From Chthoniobacter flavus Ellin428 (GTDB lineage: Bacteria > Verrucomicrobiota > Verrucomicrobiia > Chthoniobacterales > Chthoniobacteraceae): DNA of 64,000 nt. Location of the stretch: positions 124,001 through 188,000 of the forward strand of contig NZ_ABVL01000015.1 of NCBI RefSeq assembly GCF_000173075.1, given 5' to 3'. Below the pieces are notes generated by a model, which ran no database searches, was not told where the DNA came from, and worked only from the letters and a program-made list of their open reading frames with translations. A program made the translations under genes and the position numbers. The stretch's first letter is position 1; each line of letters starts with the position of its first letter. Positions 56,901-64,000 of this stretch are shown here, one piece after another.

Positions 56901-56934
56901 AGGCAGTGGCAAAAAGAGCGAGGCGGAAGTTCAT
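53908..56934 (-). CDS. exported PSCyt1-DUF1549-DUF1553 protein
   Basis: 1008 residues with a signal peptide (about 1-19). PSCyt1 haem site CVKCH (near 51-55) with KGALDLTTRELALKGG after it. DUF1549 has LLASPHYGERWGRHWLDLARYAE and a second CxxCH in GCARCHDHKFDP. A carbohydrate-binding-like beta domain sits in the middle (about 470-610). DUF1553 has AARVIVNRLWQHHFGRG, STPSDFGAQGERPTHPELLDYLA and the C-terminal LFGLNEFLYVK. It is operonic with the DUF1501 gene and divergent from an AraC regulator across 179 bp, suggesting substrate-controlled expression. Confidence 0.92.
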   Translation of the reverse strand: MNFRLALFATAFLSVPAWGVEVVTANHAADMEKGVALFNSDVSALLTQHCVKCHGGEKGTKGALDLTTRELALKGGDTGPAIVPGKSADSLLVQSIRHEDKDLQMPKKEDKLPDDVIAKIVQWVDLGAPYPKPLVAGKSTRDRSKVTDEDRKFWSFQPLAHPQLPAVKNEAWCRTPIDRFILAKLQEMGIAPAAPADRLTLIRRAYFDLIGLPPTQQQVHRFLSDSDPLAKAFEKVIDELLASPHYGERWGRHWLDLARYAESHGYEQDYDRPNAYQYRDYVIRALNADQPYDEFVRWQLAGDELAPENAEAWKATGFLAAGTHATQITANQAEKERYDELDDMAQTTGNAILGLSVGCARCHDHKFDPIPTSDYYRLISTFTTTVRSDYDIEANRTESEARHAAWEKDHAPLTAALAQWEKAQAPARFEAWRAAHPTMPQPSWLTLAADKLAISGANYAISTQKHLSDGSYLIGVTAGVPETYSFTTKISHLKLAALRLEALTDKSLPNYGPGWSDMGEFNVTEIKATTKLRDGKVKVLVGENGKATWSSAKGGADSRIVFRLPESLDTEDGAELTVTLQFAGGRGRNNLGRFRLSCSAQPDAGEEAAAFSYQDFMLAQDALAPSSLPKPAQVAALSRLYCTTDPEWQKLAEAVRVHERAEPRAQYVKALVCSEGLPAVRLNTQGPDFYDKTYLLKRGDLTQKVEEAKPGFLQVVTRADESRWELPPPAGTRTPMKRAALARWITDPDGGAGQLAARVIVNRLWQHHFGRGIVSTPSDFGAQGERPTHPELLDYLAGQLIRNGWSLKKMHKEMMMSAVYQEDARIFPPDQGAVDPNNTLFWHHSRQRLEAEVIRDSLLAVSGLLDPTMFGPGTLDSMMKRRAVYFQIKRSQLPPMLVAFDEPDTLQSIGLRSSTTVAPQSLLLMNNPLIREAAKALAKREGLPFDRKNIVLAYQDVLGRKPDDAEFAIAQAFLHGQSAKYGGDNAQESAFVDFCQMLFGLNEFLYVK

Positions 56935-57073
56935 GGGGTAGTCGTGGGAAACGAGCCGGACAGTGGCCGAACCTTAGCGAAAAGGCCATGCCCGATCCTG
57001 CTTTCGTTGTGTCTTATCCTGCGGGAACCGGCCTGTATTTCCTCGTGTGGCTCTACTCTATTCAAAGTCACCA

Positions 57074-57089
57074 TTACGCTTCCGCGTAA
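57074..57089. promoter_or_regulatory. palindromic operator candidate between the DUF1553 and AraC genes
   Basis: TTACGC-TTCC-GCGTAA, a perfect 6-bp inverted repeat with a 4-base spacer, 25 bp before the AraC-type gene start and 139 bp from the divergent DUF1553 start. Regulator assignment is by proximity. Confidence 0.5.
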
Positions 57090-57113
57090 ATTGTATCCGA
57101 TCTTGCACTCGGG

Positions 57114-57998
57114 ATGGGCTACCCCATCATCCAACCCAGCCCTTCCTCCACCATGCCTCGCAAACCCAAAGGCGGCTACCAATCCCCCTTCACCCGCCAC
57201 GGCCTGCGCCTCGGCGATGCCCCGCGGCTTGGCTTCACCACCTTCACCATCCACGAATGCGGCTACCTGCCCCATGGTTCGGACTGGAATCACCCCGCTG
57301 TGCTCAGCCCCTTCTGGCGGCTCTATCGCAATGGCGCTTCCGGCTGCCACGTGCGCTTTGGCAAAGAGAACTTTCCACTCCAACCCGACCGCCTGCTGCT
57401 CATTCCCGACGCCACGCCTTTCGATTGCGTCTGCGAAACACGCGCGCCGCATCTCTGGCTGCACTTCACGCCACTGCAAACGACCAGCGCCTTTCCCCGC
57501 CGGCCGATCGTTCTCCCGCTCACTCCATTGCTCGGAGCCTTGGTCGAAAGTCTCATCGCCGCCCGCACGGCGGCCGATTCCCCGCTGACCCGCCAGCATC
57601 TCTATCATCACGCCGCCGCGCTGCTGCACAGCGCCTTCGCCCGGCTCGAAATTCCCATCGCCCCCGAAGCCCCCGAGCGCCTCGACCAGATCCTCCGCTT
57701 TCTCCACAGCCAACTCGCCGGTGATCTCTCCAATGCCGTCCTCGCCAGACGCGCCATCATGGGCGAGAGCGTTTTCATCCGCTGGTTCAAGCAACACACC
57801 GGCCTCACTCCTGCGCTCTACGTGCAACAAGCCCGCGCCCGCCACGCCGCCCAACTCCTCGCCCTCACCGACCGCACCATCGAGCAAATCGCCGCCGACT
57901 GCGGTTTCCCGAACCGCTTCTACTTCACCCGCGTCTTCCGCCGCCACTTCACCTCCGGCCCCGCGGAATATCGACGGCGCCAGGTGCGGGCGGGATGA
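57114..57998 (+). CDS. AraC-family transcriptional regulator
   Basis: 294 residues from ATG 57114 (57153 is an alternative that drops 13). The N-terminal half is a cupin-like sensor with GCHVRFGKENFPLQPDRLLLIP. The C-terminal AraC/XylS double HTH covers about 190-290: LSNAVLARRAIMGESVFIRWFKQ, then IEQIAADCGFPNRFYFTRVFRRHF. It probably activates the divergent DUF1553-DUF1501 operon in response to a sugar. Confidence 0.9.
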   Translation: MGYPIIQPSPSSTMPRKPKGGYQSPFTRHGLRLGDAPRLGFTTFTIHECGYLPHGSDWNHPAVLSPFWRLYRNGASGCHVRFGKENFPLQPDRLLLIPDATPFDCVCETRAPHLWLHFTPLQTTSAFPRRPIVLPLTPLLGALVESLIAARTAADSPLTRQHLYHHAAALLHSAFARLEIPIAPEAPERLDQILRFLHSQLAGDLSNAVLARRAIMGESVFIRWFKQHTGLTPALYVQQARARHAAQLLALTDRTIEQIAADCGFPNRFYFTRVFRRHFTSGPAEYRRRQVRAG

Positions 57999-58068
57999 TG
58001 GAGATAGGCATTCCCAAGTTTCGCGTCGTGCGCTAGAACCGTCGCCACGATTTCCCATTCCTCCCGGT

Positions 58069-58677
58069 ATGTTCAGACCCGTTTACTCTGTTTTGCTTTT
58101 TGCTCTTGTCGCGGCTGTTTCCACCTACGCTGCGGAAAATGGAGCTGCGGACTTCGAAGGCGCTTATTTCAAAGCCACGGAACAAGCCAAAGCCGAATAC
58201 CGCCAGGCCTTTGCCGCGTCTCTCAGCAAAGCGACCAAAGCGGAAATCTACCTGCTCGATTTCGAGGTGCAGCATCACGATCCAGGCGACATTCAATGGC
58301 AGATTCATCCACCGAAAGATCAATTCCCAATCGAAAAGGGCAAAACATGCCGCATCCTCAAAAGGAAGATTTTGACCGGGGACGAGATCAAAAAGCTGCT
58401 GCCTTCATTGCAAGCCACCATCGGCGCAAAAGAAAATCACGGTGGCGCCATGTGCCACTTCCCGATTCACGGCCTCCGTCTGTGGACAGGCGACCAGCTC
58501 GTTTTGGAAACAAACATCTGTTGGAGCTGCCACAATCTTTACCTCCAATACCCAGACTACACGATGGGAGTCATCGGCGCCTGGAACAAGACGCTGGAGG
58601 AATTCATGAAAGACTGGATGCCGATACCGGAGGAGGAATTGGCGCGTTTCCAGGCGAAATACGGAAATAGTCTTTGA
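58069..58677 (+). CDS. secreted protein of unknown function with CxxCH-like motif
   Basis: 202 residues with a signal peptide (about 1-23). The mature part is mixed alpha/beta, with HGLRLWTGDQLVLETN followed by CWSCH (near residue 157). Formally this is a CxxCH haem motif, but it sits inside a conserved-looking beta hairpin with an upstream CHFPIHG, so a structural metal or disulfide site is as likely. No family is assigned. It lies between the AraC gene and a DUF218 gene on the same strand. Confidence 0.7.
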   Translation: MFRPVYSVLLFALVAAVSTYAAENGAADFEGAYFKATEQAKAEYRQAFAASLSKATKAEIYLLDFEVQHHDPGDIQWQIHPPKDQFPIEKGKTCRILKRKILTGDEIKKLLPSLQATIGAKENHGGAMCHFPIHGLRLWTGDQLVLETNICWSCHNLYLQYPDYTMGVIGAWNKTLEEFMKDWMPIPEEELARFQAKYGNSL

Positions 58678-58713
58678 ACCTGGCTTTCCGCGGACCAATG
58701 CATTGCATCGTCG

Positions 58714-59295
58714 ATGACTAAGCTCTCTCCTGCCAAGAGGCTGTTTCTCTCGTTGGTGGCGGTCCTCGGATTTTTGCACCTTGGAACGATTGTTCTTGTC
58801 ATCGCCGGTCTCCGCGATGACCTCGGCCATGCCGATGTCGGCCTCGTGCTCGGAAGCAAAGTCGAAACCAACGGCACACCATCGACCCGGCTCCGGGCAC
58901 GGCTGGATCGCACGCTGGAATGTTATCGCGCCGGGTATTTTCCGGAGATCATCGTCAGCGGCGGGATTGGCAAGGAAGGCTACGATGAAGCGATCGTGAT
59001 GCGCGATTATCTCGTGGCCCACGGCCTACCCGGCGAGCACATCCTCTTGGACAACAAGGGCGTCACGACTTTCGCCAGTGCTCGCAATACCCGGGACATC
59101 GCGCAGCAACGAAACTTCCACTCCGTCTTCGTCATCTCGCAGTATTTTCATCTCCCCCGCGCACGCCTCGCCCTGCATCGGTTCGGTTTCACGACCGTCT
59201 ACTCCGCCCACGCCCAGTATTTCGAACTACGCGACATCTATTCGGCGCCACGCGAGTTATTCGGTTATCTGAGTTATTGCGCTCGTCCGCTGTAG
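58714..59295 (+). CDS. DUF218/YdcF-SanA family membrane protein
   Basis: 193 residues. One N-terminal membrane helix (about 8-30), then the DUF218 fold: DVGLVLGSKV, RLRARLDRTLECYRAGYFPEIIVSGGIGKEGY, LDNKGVTTFASARNT and SQYFHLPRARLALHRFG. Family members (SanA, YdcF, ElyC) affect envelope integrity or vancomycin sensitivity; the reaction is unclear. It starts 37 bp after the preceding gene. Confidence 0.85.
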   Translation: MTKLSPAKRLFLSLVAVLGFLHLGTIVLVIAGLRDDLGHADVGLVLGSKVETNGTPSTRLRARLDRTLECYRAGYFPEIIVSGGIGKEGYDEAIVMRDYLVAHGLPGEHILLDNKGVTTFASARNTRDIAQQRNFHSVFVISQYFHLPRARLALHRFGFTTVYSAHAQYFELRDIYSAPRELFGYLSYCARPL

Positions 59296-59381
59296 ACACC
59301 AGACGCGATGCCAGGCACAGGAATCGAGGGGAGAAACAGCCTCTTTGCTCCCGCATCTTTCGCTGGTAAGATTTTCCAACC

Positions 59382-59618
59382 ATGACCACCGTGCTTTCCC
59401 AGGAAGGGCAAATCGTTCTGCCAGGTTCCGTTCGGGAAAAGCTCCATCTGGTGCCGGGCGACGACTTTGAGGTCACTATCGAGGACGAAGAGACAATCAC
59501 CCTCCGGCGCGTCGCCCATCCGGCCAATCGCGGACTGGTCGATCTCCTCCTGGCCTGTCCGGCACCGTTGAAAATTCCGAAGCGGGAAACCGACGATACG
59601 AAGCCAATCGAGTTGTGA
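59382..59618 (+). CDS. AbrB-type antitoxin (VapB-like)
   Basis: 78 residues. The SpoVT/AbrB swapped-hairpin DNA-binding fold is shown by LSQEGQIVLPGSVREKLHLVPGDDFEV, and a short C-terminal toxin-binding tail follows. In intact pairs it neutralises a PIN-domain VapC and represses the operon. Its stop overlaps the GTG start of a VapC remnant (GTGA at 59615-59618), so the original operon arrangement is preserved while the toxin is cut short. Confidence 0.88.
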   Translation: MTTVLSQEGQIVLPGSVREKLHLVPGDDFEVTIEDEETITLRRVAHPANRGLVDLLLACPAPLKIPKRETDDTKPIEL

Positions 59619-59728
59619 GTTATCTCGTCGACACGAACGTCTTTTCCGAGCCGATGAAGCCACACTTCTCTTTTTGTTCCCAAACGCCGCTTTCTCGCTT
59701 GTCGACTCCAGTAGACAGCATTTCTTGA
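59615..59728 (+). pseudogene. truncated VapC (PIN-domain) toxin remnant
   Basis: The GTG start gives MSYLVDTNVFSEPMK, the standard first strand of a PIN-domain RNase with its first metal-binding Asp (D6). After about residue 16 the similarity stops and the frame ends at 59728 after 37 residues, against about 130-140 in VapC. The other acidic residues of the active site are missing, so it cannot be active. The loss is a 3' deletion rather than a point stop, because no PIN sequence follows in any frame before the next gene. Confidence 0.8.
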
Positions 59729-59773
59729 AAAAGGAATTCGTCAATTCTACAGAGAGAATTACGATGCCGCGGC

Positions 59774-62700
59774 ATGGTTGATCTGGAACATCTCGCGACG
59801 TACATGCCGCACCGCGTGCTCCGCACTCTCGCGGCTTCCGGCGCGGAAACACTCACGCCTCGTGTCGACCATTTTCCTGCGGCGATTCTCTTCGCCGACA
59901 TCTCCGGCTTCACCGACCTTTCCGAACGTCTTTCGCAAAAAGGCGCGGCCGGCACGGAGGAACTGAGTTCCATCATCAATGCCTGCTTTGAATCGATGCT
60001 CGGTCCGATCCACAGCAGCGGCGGTGATGTGCTCATGATGGCCGGCGATGCGCTGGTCGTGGCCTGGGAAGGAGTGGCGGATGGCAGCCTGGAGGAACCG
60101 CTGCTCAAAGCGGTGCAATGCGCGCGCGAAATCCAGCAGGGTTCCACCGAAGCCCCACAAGGCGTGACGCTGCACGTGCGGATCGGCATCGGCGCCGGGA
60201 ATGCGACGGCTTATTATGTCGGCGGCATCGATGGCCGCTGGGAGATGATGCCCGTCGGCTCCCCTTTCCGGCAGATGGGTCTCGCGCAGAGTCAGGCCAC
60301 GCCGGGCGATGTGGTCCTGGCAGCGGAGGCATGGGAGATCATTCGCGCTGTCGCGCAAGGTGAGAAGGTGGGCGAAGGCTGTGTGCGCGTGACATCGGCC
60401 AATTCCCCGCGAGGGATGCGGAGCGAGGAATCGCGGGAACTGACCGGCATGGCGCGCCCCTTGGTGGAGGGTTTTCTCCCCAAGCCCGTGCGCTTTCTCC
60501 TGCACGATGCCGGCGAGCATTGGCTGGCGGATACGCGGCCGGTGACAAGCCTTTTCGTGCACCTGCGCGCTTACGATGACGACGCGACGCTGGAGCACAT
60601 GCAGGAACTCGTGGCCGCGGTAATGAAGGCGTCCGAGCGGTTCGAAGGCACAATCAGCGGCACGAATGTGGACGAGAAAGGCCTGAAATTCATGATCTCC
60701 TTCGGCCTCCCGCCGACGAGCCACGAGGACGATCCTTTCCGCGCCACGCAAGCGGCCACGGCGATTCGCAGCGCTTTGCAGGCCATCGACCCGGAAGCCG
60801 GCTACGGCATCGCCACCGGGCGCGTCTTTTGCGGCGTGGTCGGCAACGAAACGCGGCGCGAATATGCCGTGATCGGCCGCACGGTGAATCTCGCCGCGCG
60901 ACTCGCCCACCAATCGCGTGGCAATATCCTCTGCGACGAGGCGACCTTCCAGGCTACCGCGGCGCGTCTGCAATTCACCGCGGAAGCGCCGTTGCGCTTG
61001 AAGGGCATCCCGAAGCCGATCCCGGTTTACATCCCGAGCGGCGTGGTGACGCCGACGGCCGGCGCGGCCCGAATGATCGGGCACGACGAGGAATTTGCGC
61101 GCGCGGTGCGCGCCATCGCGGACTTGAAGACCGGCCAGGGTTTCCTCGGCGTCATCGAAGGCGAGGCGGGCATCGGGAAATCGACGTTGCTGCTGCAGTG
61201 GTCGAAGAAAGCCGCAGGCGAGGGCGTCCGCCTGTTGCGCGGCGCCGCGGAATCGGTGCACGCTTCGACACCCTATTTCGCCTGGCAGAGCATCGTGAAT
61301 GCGCTACTCGGACTTGCCGAGACCGACAGCGTCGACCAGCGGCGCGAACAGCTTTCGCAAACGAGCCGGGGGCGCACCTGGGAACGGCTCGCGCCCTTGC
61401 TCAACGACATTCTGGACCTCGGCATCCCGGACAACGCGATCACCGAACAGATCACCGGCAAAATCCGCGCGGACAACGTGCGCGAGCTCGTCGCCAGCCT
61501 GGTGGCCGAGGCCGCCGCGGAGCGGCCGCTCGCCATCATTCTCGAGGATGCGCACTGGATGGATTCGGCGTCGCTGGCCGTCGCTGGCGTCGCCGCGCAA
61601 CGGGTGGCGCCGTTCATCCTGCTGCTTTCGACGCGCATCCTGACCGGCGACAAGGAACACGCGCTCGATCCCCTGCTCCAGCTTCCCAGCGCGGAGCGGT
61701 TGCGCCTCGAGCCATTGCGCAGCGATGATTGCGTGGCCCTCGCCGCGCAACGACTGCACGTGCGCACGCTGGCCAGGCCGATCGCCGATCTCATCGCCGC
61801 CAAGTCGCAGGGCAATCCGTTCTTCAGCGTCGAAATCGCCTTTGCCTTGCGCGAGCACGGTTTCGTGATGATCGATGGCGACGAGTGCAAGCCCGTGGCC
61901 GGCCTGGATTTTTCCACGGTGAAATTCCCCGACAACGTGCAGGGGATCATCATGCGCCGGGTGGACAGCCTCGCGCCGGAAGTCCAGCTCACGGCGAAGG
62001 TCGCCAGCGTGGTGGGCAGCACGTTTTCCGCCTCACTCTTGCGCGACGCCTTTCCGGTCGACGCCGCGCAGCCGCAGATCGAGACGCATCTCGATGTCCT
62101 ACGCAACGAGCGGTTGGTCCTGCGCCAGGACGAACCGGAATACACCTTCGCCCACGCCATCGTGGAGGAAGCGATTTACGACCGGCTGCTCGTCGCCCAG
62201 CGCAAGACCCTGCACGAGCGCGTGGCCGGCGCCTTGGAAAAGAAACAGGCGGGCGCGCTGGAAGCCGTCGCGCCACTGCTCGGCCACCATTGGCTGCAGG
62301 CGGCCGATGAGAAAAAAGCCGGACACTATTTCGGCATGGCCGGACAGCGCGCGGTGCGCAATGGCGCCTACCAGGAAGGACTGAACTTTCTCACCCGCGC
62401 GCTGGAGCTCACTCACGTGGAAACGCCCAAGCCGGAAGACGTGGTGCGCGATGCCTTTTGGCAGGTGTTGCGCGCGGAAGCGTTCTTCGGCCTCGGGCGC
62501 ATTGAGGACAGCTGGAAGGCCTTCCGCGAAGTCGCGCGCCTGCTCGGCCAGCCGGCGCCGGATAATCCGCAGACCAAGGATCTCTTGCACCAAATCGGCC
62601 AGCGCATCCTGGGCCGTTTCACCGGCAAACGGCAATGTCCCGAGACGGAAGTCATGCGCGTCAAGCTGCTCGCGGGCAGTTACGAAATGCTCTGCCTGCT

Positions 62701-63799
62701 CGATCTCTTTTCGAATCGCATGACTTCGAGCCTCAGCGCCGCGCTCGATTGTCTCAAGCAGGCTGAGCGTCTCGGCGATTCGCCGGAATATGCCCGCGCA
62801 CTGGCCACGATGGCGCTGGCTTCGAGTCTCGCGCCGTCGCGTTTCTTCGCCGAGCGCTACGCCGCCGCCGCGCTCAAGGTGGCGACGCGACTCGGCCACG
62901 AAAGCACCACCGCGCGCGTGCGGGAATTTCTCGGCATGTATTACATGGGCGAAGGCCGCTGGGACAAGACGGCGGAGAATTTCCAAAAAGCGATCGAAGG
63001 TTTCCAGATCGTCGGCGACCGGCGGCGCGAGCTCGAGTGCACCTGCCTGCTTTCCACGTGGACCCATTACCGCGGCGATTTCACCAAACGCGTGGTGCTC
63101 GGGCAGCGGGTGCTCGATCTCGGCTGCGCCACCGGCGATCTCCAGGCGCAGGCGTGGGGCATGCTCGACCAGATCGAGAGCCTGCTGAATCTCGGCGATT
63201 TCGAACGGGTGCGTTCGCTGGGCAACGATCTCAAGCGGCACCTCGGGCAGAATGTCTACGGCGCCGATGAAATCATGGCCTACGGGCTTCTCGCCGCGCT
63301 GGAAATGCGCATCGGCCGTTTCGCCGAATCGCTGCCCCACGCGGAAAAAGCGCTCGCGGTGATGAGCAAAATGACGCCGACGATCGTTTACAACCTCGAG
63401 GCCTATGCCGCGGTGACGGAGATCTATCTCAAGGGCTGGCGCATGTCGGCGGAGAGCGACCCGGCGCGCGCCGACTTCGCCGCCAAGGCCCGCGAGGCCT
63501 GCGCCTGCACGCGCCGCTTCGCGAAGATCTTCCGGATCGGCGAAGCGCGCGCGTTGCTGCTCACCGCCGTGGAAAATGAACTCTCCGGCAACGCCTCCCG
63601 CGCGATCCGCCTCTCGCGCGAGGGCCTGGCGGTGGCCATTCAGCTCGATATGCCGTATGAGGAAGCCCTCGCGCATCGGCAACTCGCGCGCTTGTTGCCG
63701 GATGGCGATCGCAATCGCGACAGTGAGCTCGCCCGGGCGCGGGAGCTCTTCGGCAAGATGGCGGCGAAATACGACCTGCACGCAACGGAAGCGGCGTAG
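59774..63799 (+). CDS. soluble adenylyl cyclase-like protein: tandem class III cyclase domains, AAA-type NTPase, TPR tail
   Basis: 1341 residues, cytoplasmic. Cyclase domain 1 (30-185) has ILFADISGFTDLSERL with metal Asp 42 and GGDVLMMAGDAL with the second Asp near 91. Cyclase domain 2 (255-420) ends GIATGRVFCGVVGNETRREYAVIGRTVNLAARL. An NTPase follows with Walker A GEAGIGKST (463-471) and Walker B LAIILEDAHWMD, then helical TPR-like repeats to the end. The layout matches human ADCY10. The lysine expected in domain 1 (GGxxxKxxGD), which contacts the base, is Met here. The ATG lies in a 12-bp palindrome, ATGCCGCGGCAT (59764-59775). Confidence 0.88.
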   Translation: MVDLEHLATYMPHRVLRTLAASGAETLTPRVDHFPAAILFADISGFTDLSERLSQKGAAGTEELSSIINACFESMLGPIHSSGGDVLMMAGDALVVAWEGVADGSLEEPLLKAVQCAREIQQGSTEAPQGVTLHVRIGIGAGNATAYYVGGIDGRWEMMPVGSPFRQMGLAQSQATPGDVVLAAEAWEIIRAVAQGEKVGEGCVRVTSANSPRGMRSEESRELTGMARPLVEGFLPKPVRFLLHDAGEHWLADTRPVTSLFVHLRAYDDDATLEHMQELVAAVMKASERFEGTISGTNVDEKGLKFMISFGLPPTSHEDDPFRATQAATAIRSALQAIDPEAGYGIATGRVFCGVVGNETRREYAVIGRTVNLAARLAHQSRGNILCDEATFQATAARLQFTAEAPLRLKGIPKPIPVYIPSGVVTPTAGAARMIGHDEEFARAVRAIADLKTGQGFLGVIEGEAGIGKSTLLLQWSKKAAGEGVRLLRGAAESVHASTPYFAWQSIVNALLGLAETDSVDQRREQLSQTSRGRTWERLAPLLNDILDLGIPDNAITEQITGKIRADNVRELVASLVAEAAAERPLAIILEDAHWMDSASLAVAGVAAQRVAPFILLLSTRILTGDKEHALDPLLQLPSAERLRLEPLRSDDCVALAAQRLHVRTLARPIADLIAAKSQGNPFFSVEIAFALREHGFVMIDGDECKPVAGLDFSTVKFPDNVQGIIMRRVDSLAPEVQLTAKVASVVGSTFSASLLRDAFPVDAAQPQIETHLDVLRNERLVLRQDEPEYTFAHAIVEEAIYDRLLVAQRKTLHERVAGALEKKQAGALEAVAPLLGHHWLQAADEKKAGHYFGMAGQRAVRNGAYQEGLNFLTRALELTHVETPKPEDVVRDAFWQVLRAEAFFGLGRIEDSWKAFREVARLLGQPAPDNPQTKDLLHQIGQRILGRFTGKRQCPETEVMRVKLLAGSYEMLCLLDLFSNRMTSSLSAALDCLKQAERLGDSPEYARALATMALASSLAPSRFFAERYAAAALKVATRLGHESTTARVREFLGMYYMGEGRWDKTAENFQKAIEGFQIVGDRRRELECTCLLSTWTHYRGDFTKRVVLGQRVLDLGCATGDLQAQAWGMLDQIESLLNLGDFERVRSLGNDLKRHLGQNVYGADEIMAYGLLAALEMRIGRFAESLPHAEKALAVMSKMTPTIVYNLEAYAAVTEIYLKGWRMSAESDPARADFAAKAREACACTRRFAKIFRIGEARALLLTAVENELSGNASRAIRLSREGLAVAIQLDMPYEEALAHRQLARLLPDGDRNRDSELARARELFGKMAAKYDLHATEAA

Positions 63800-63844
63800 G
63801 CGGCGGCACGGGCGCGGGCATTTTCTCACCTCACTCACTCCATC

Positions 63845-64000
63845 ATGATTCAACCTGCCAACTGGACCCTCGAACAATCGAAAGCCACCCTCGGCGCCCT
63901 GCGCGCCATTGCTTCGCTGCACGGCACCGCGCCGATGTCCCCCGAGGAAGCGCAACTGATCGAAGGCGTGCGGATCAACATCCTGCACCATCCGGATGTC
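63845..64000 (+). CDS. start of an unidentified gene, cut by the window edge
   Basis: 52 codons are visible (MIQPANWTLEQSKATLGALR onward), with a helical, Ala/Leu/Glu-rich character and no stop. A family resembling TerB-like proteins is conceivable from the acidic helix EEAQLIEGVRINIL, but this is not enough to name it. It begins 45 bp after the cyclase gene. Confidence 0.55.
   Translation, partial: MIQPANWTLEQSKATLGALRAIASLHGTAPMSPEEAQLIEGVRINILHHPDV

Noticed and set aside
59764..59775. Palindrome ATGCCGCGGCAT at the cyclase start as an operator
   Set aside because: It is perfect but fully GC-driven and overlaps the start codon; there is no second site or other support.

Overview
The window reads as a chromosomal segment of a high-GC, Gram-negative member of the PVC group, most likely Verrucomicrobiota. 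This is inferred from several traits: two PSCyt1-DUF1549-DUF1553 proteins and a DUF1501 protein, Tat-exported sugar enzymes, a eukaryote-like Ser/Thr kinase, a type V autotransporter (so an outer membrane), and an F-type ATP synthase operon. No rRNA, tRNA, CRISPR array or insertion sequence is apparent.

Region 1 (1-11703) holds a secreted two-domain PhoD/phosphoesterase fusion and a divergent copper module (SCO1-like protein and multicopper oxidase). It also holds a deoxyhypusine-synthase-like gene coupled to a heptose-7-phosphate kinase gene broken by two single-base frameshifts, and a lone PSCyt1/DUF1553 protein.

Region 2 (12010-29753) is the most distinctive. A secreted protein with seven Ig-like repeats of exactly 273 bp and a 1541-residue autotransporter face four tandem paralogous TPR-GT41 (OGT/SPINDLY-type) glycosyltransferases of 672-792 residues. 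The four are joined by three identical ATGA start/stop overlaps. I propose this as a surface-protein glycosylation locus, by analogy with HMW1C-type GT41 enzymes and adhesins.

Region 3 (29862-35594) has a small membrane protein, a zinc-ribbon Ser/Thr kinase with a predicted periplasmic tail, and two Tat-exported sugar-metabolism proteins (Gfo/Idh/MocA and a sugar phosphate isomerase/epimerase).

Region 4 (35746-42655) is a complete minus-strand atpBEFHAGDC operon with an unusually short delta subunit and a strong terminator.

Region 5 (43057-57998) has a beta-propeller protein; an operon of an FMN/4Fe-4S membrane protein with two GT4 glycosyltransferases; a FAD oxidoreductase divergent from a LacI regulator, with a palindromic operator candidate; a rhodanese; and a DUF1553-DUF1501 pair divergent from an AraC regulator, with another palindrome.

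Region 6 (58069-64000) has a secreted unknown, a DUF218 protein, an AbrB-type antitoxin followed by a truncated VapC toxin, a soluble-adenylyl-cyclase-like protein, and a partial gene at the edge.

Scattered through the window are imperfect palindromes whose arms are 7-bp-period repeats. They use three different words but share one architecture. Two lie between genes, and one lies in frame inside a GT41 gene.
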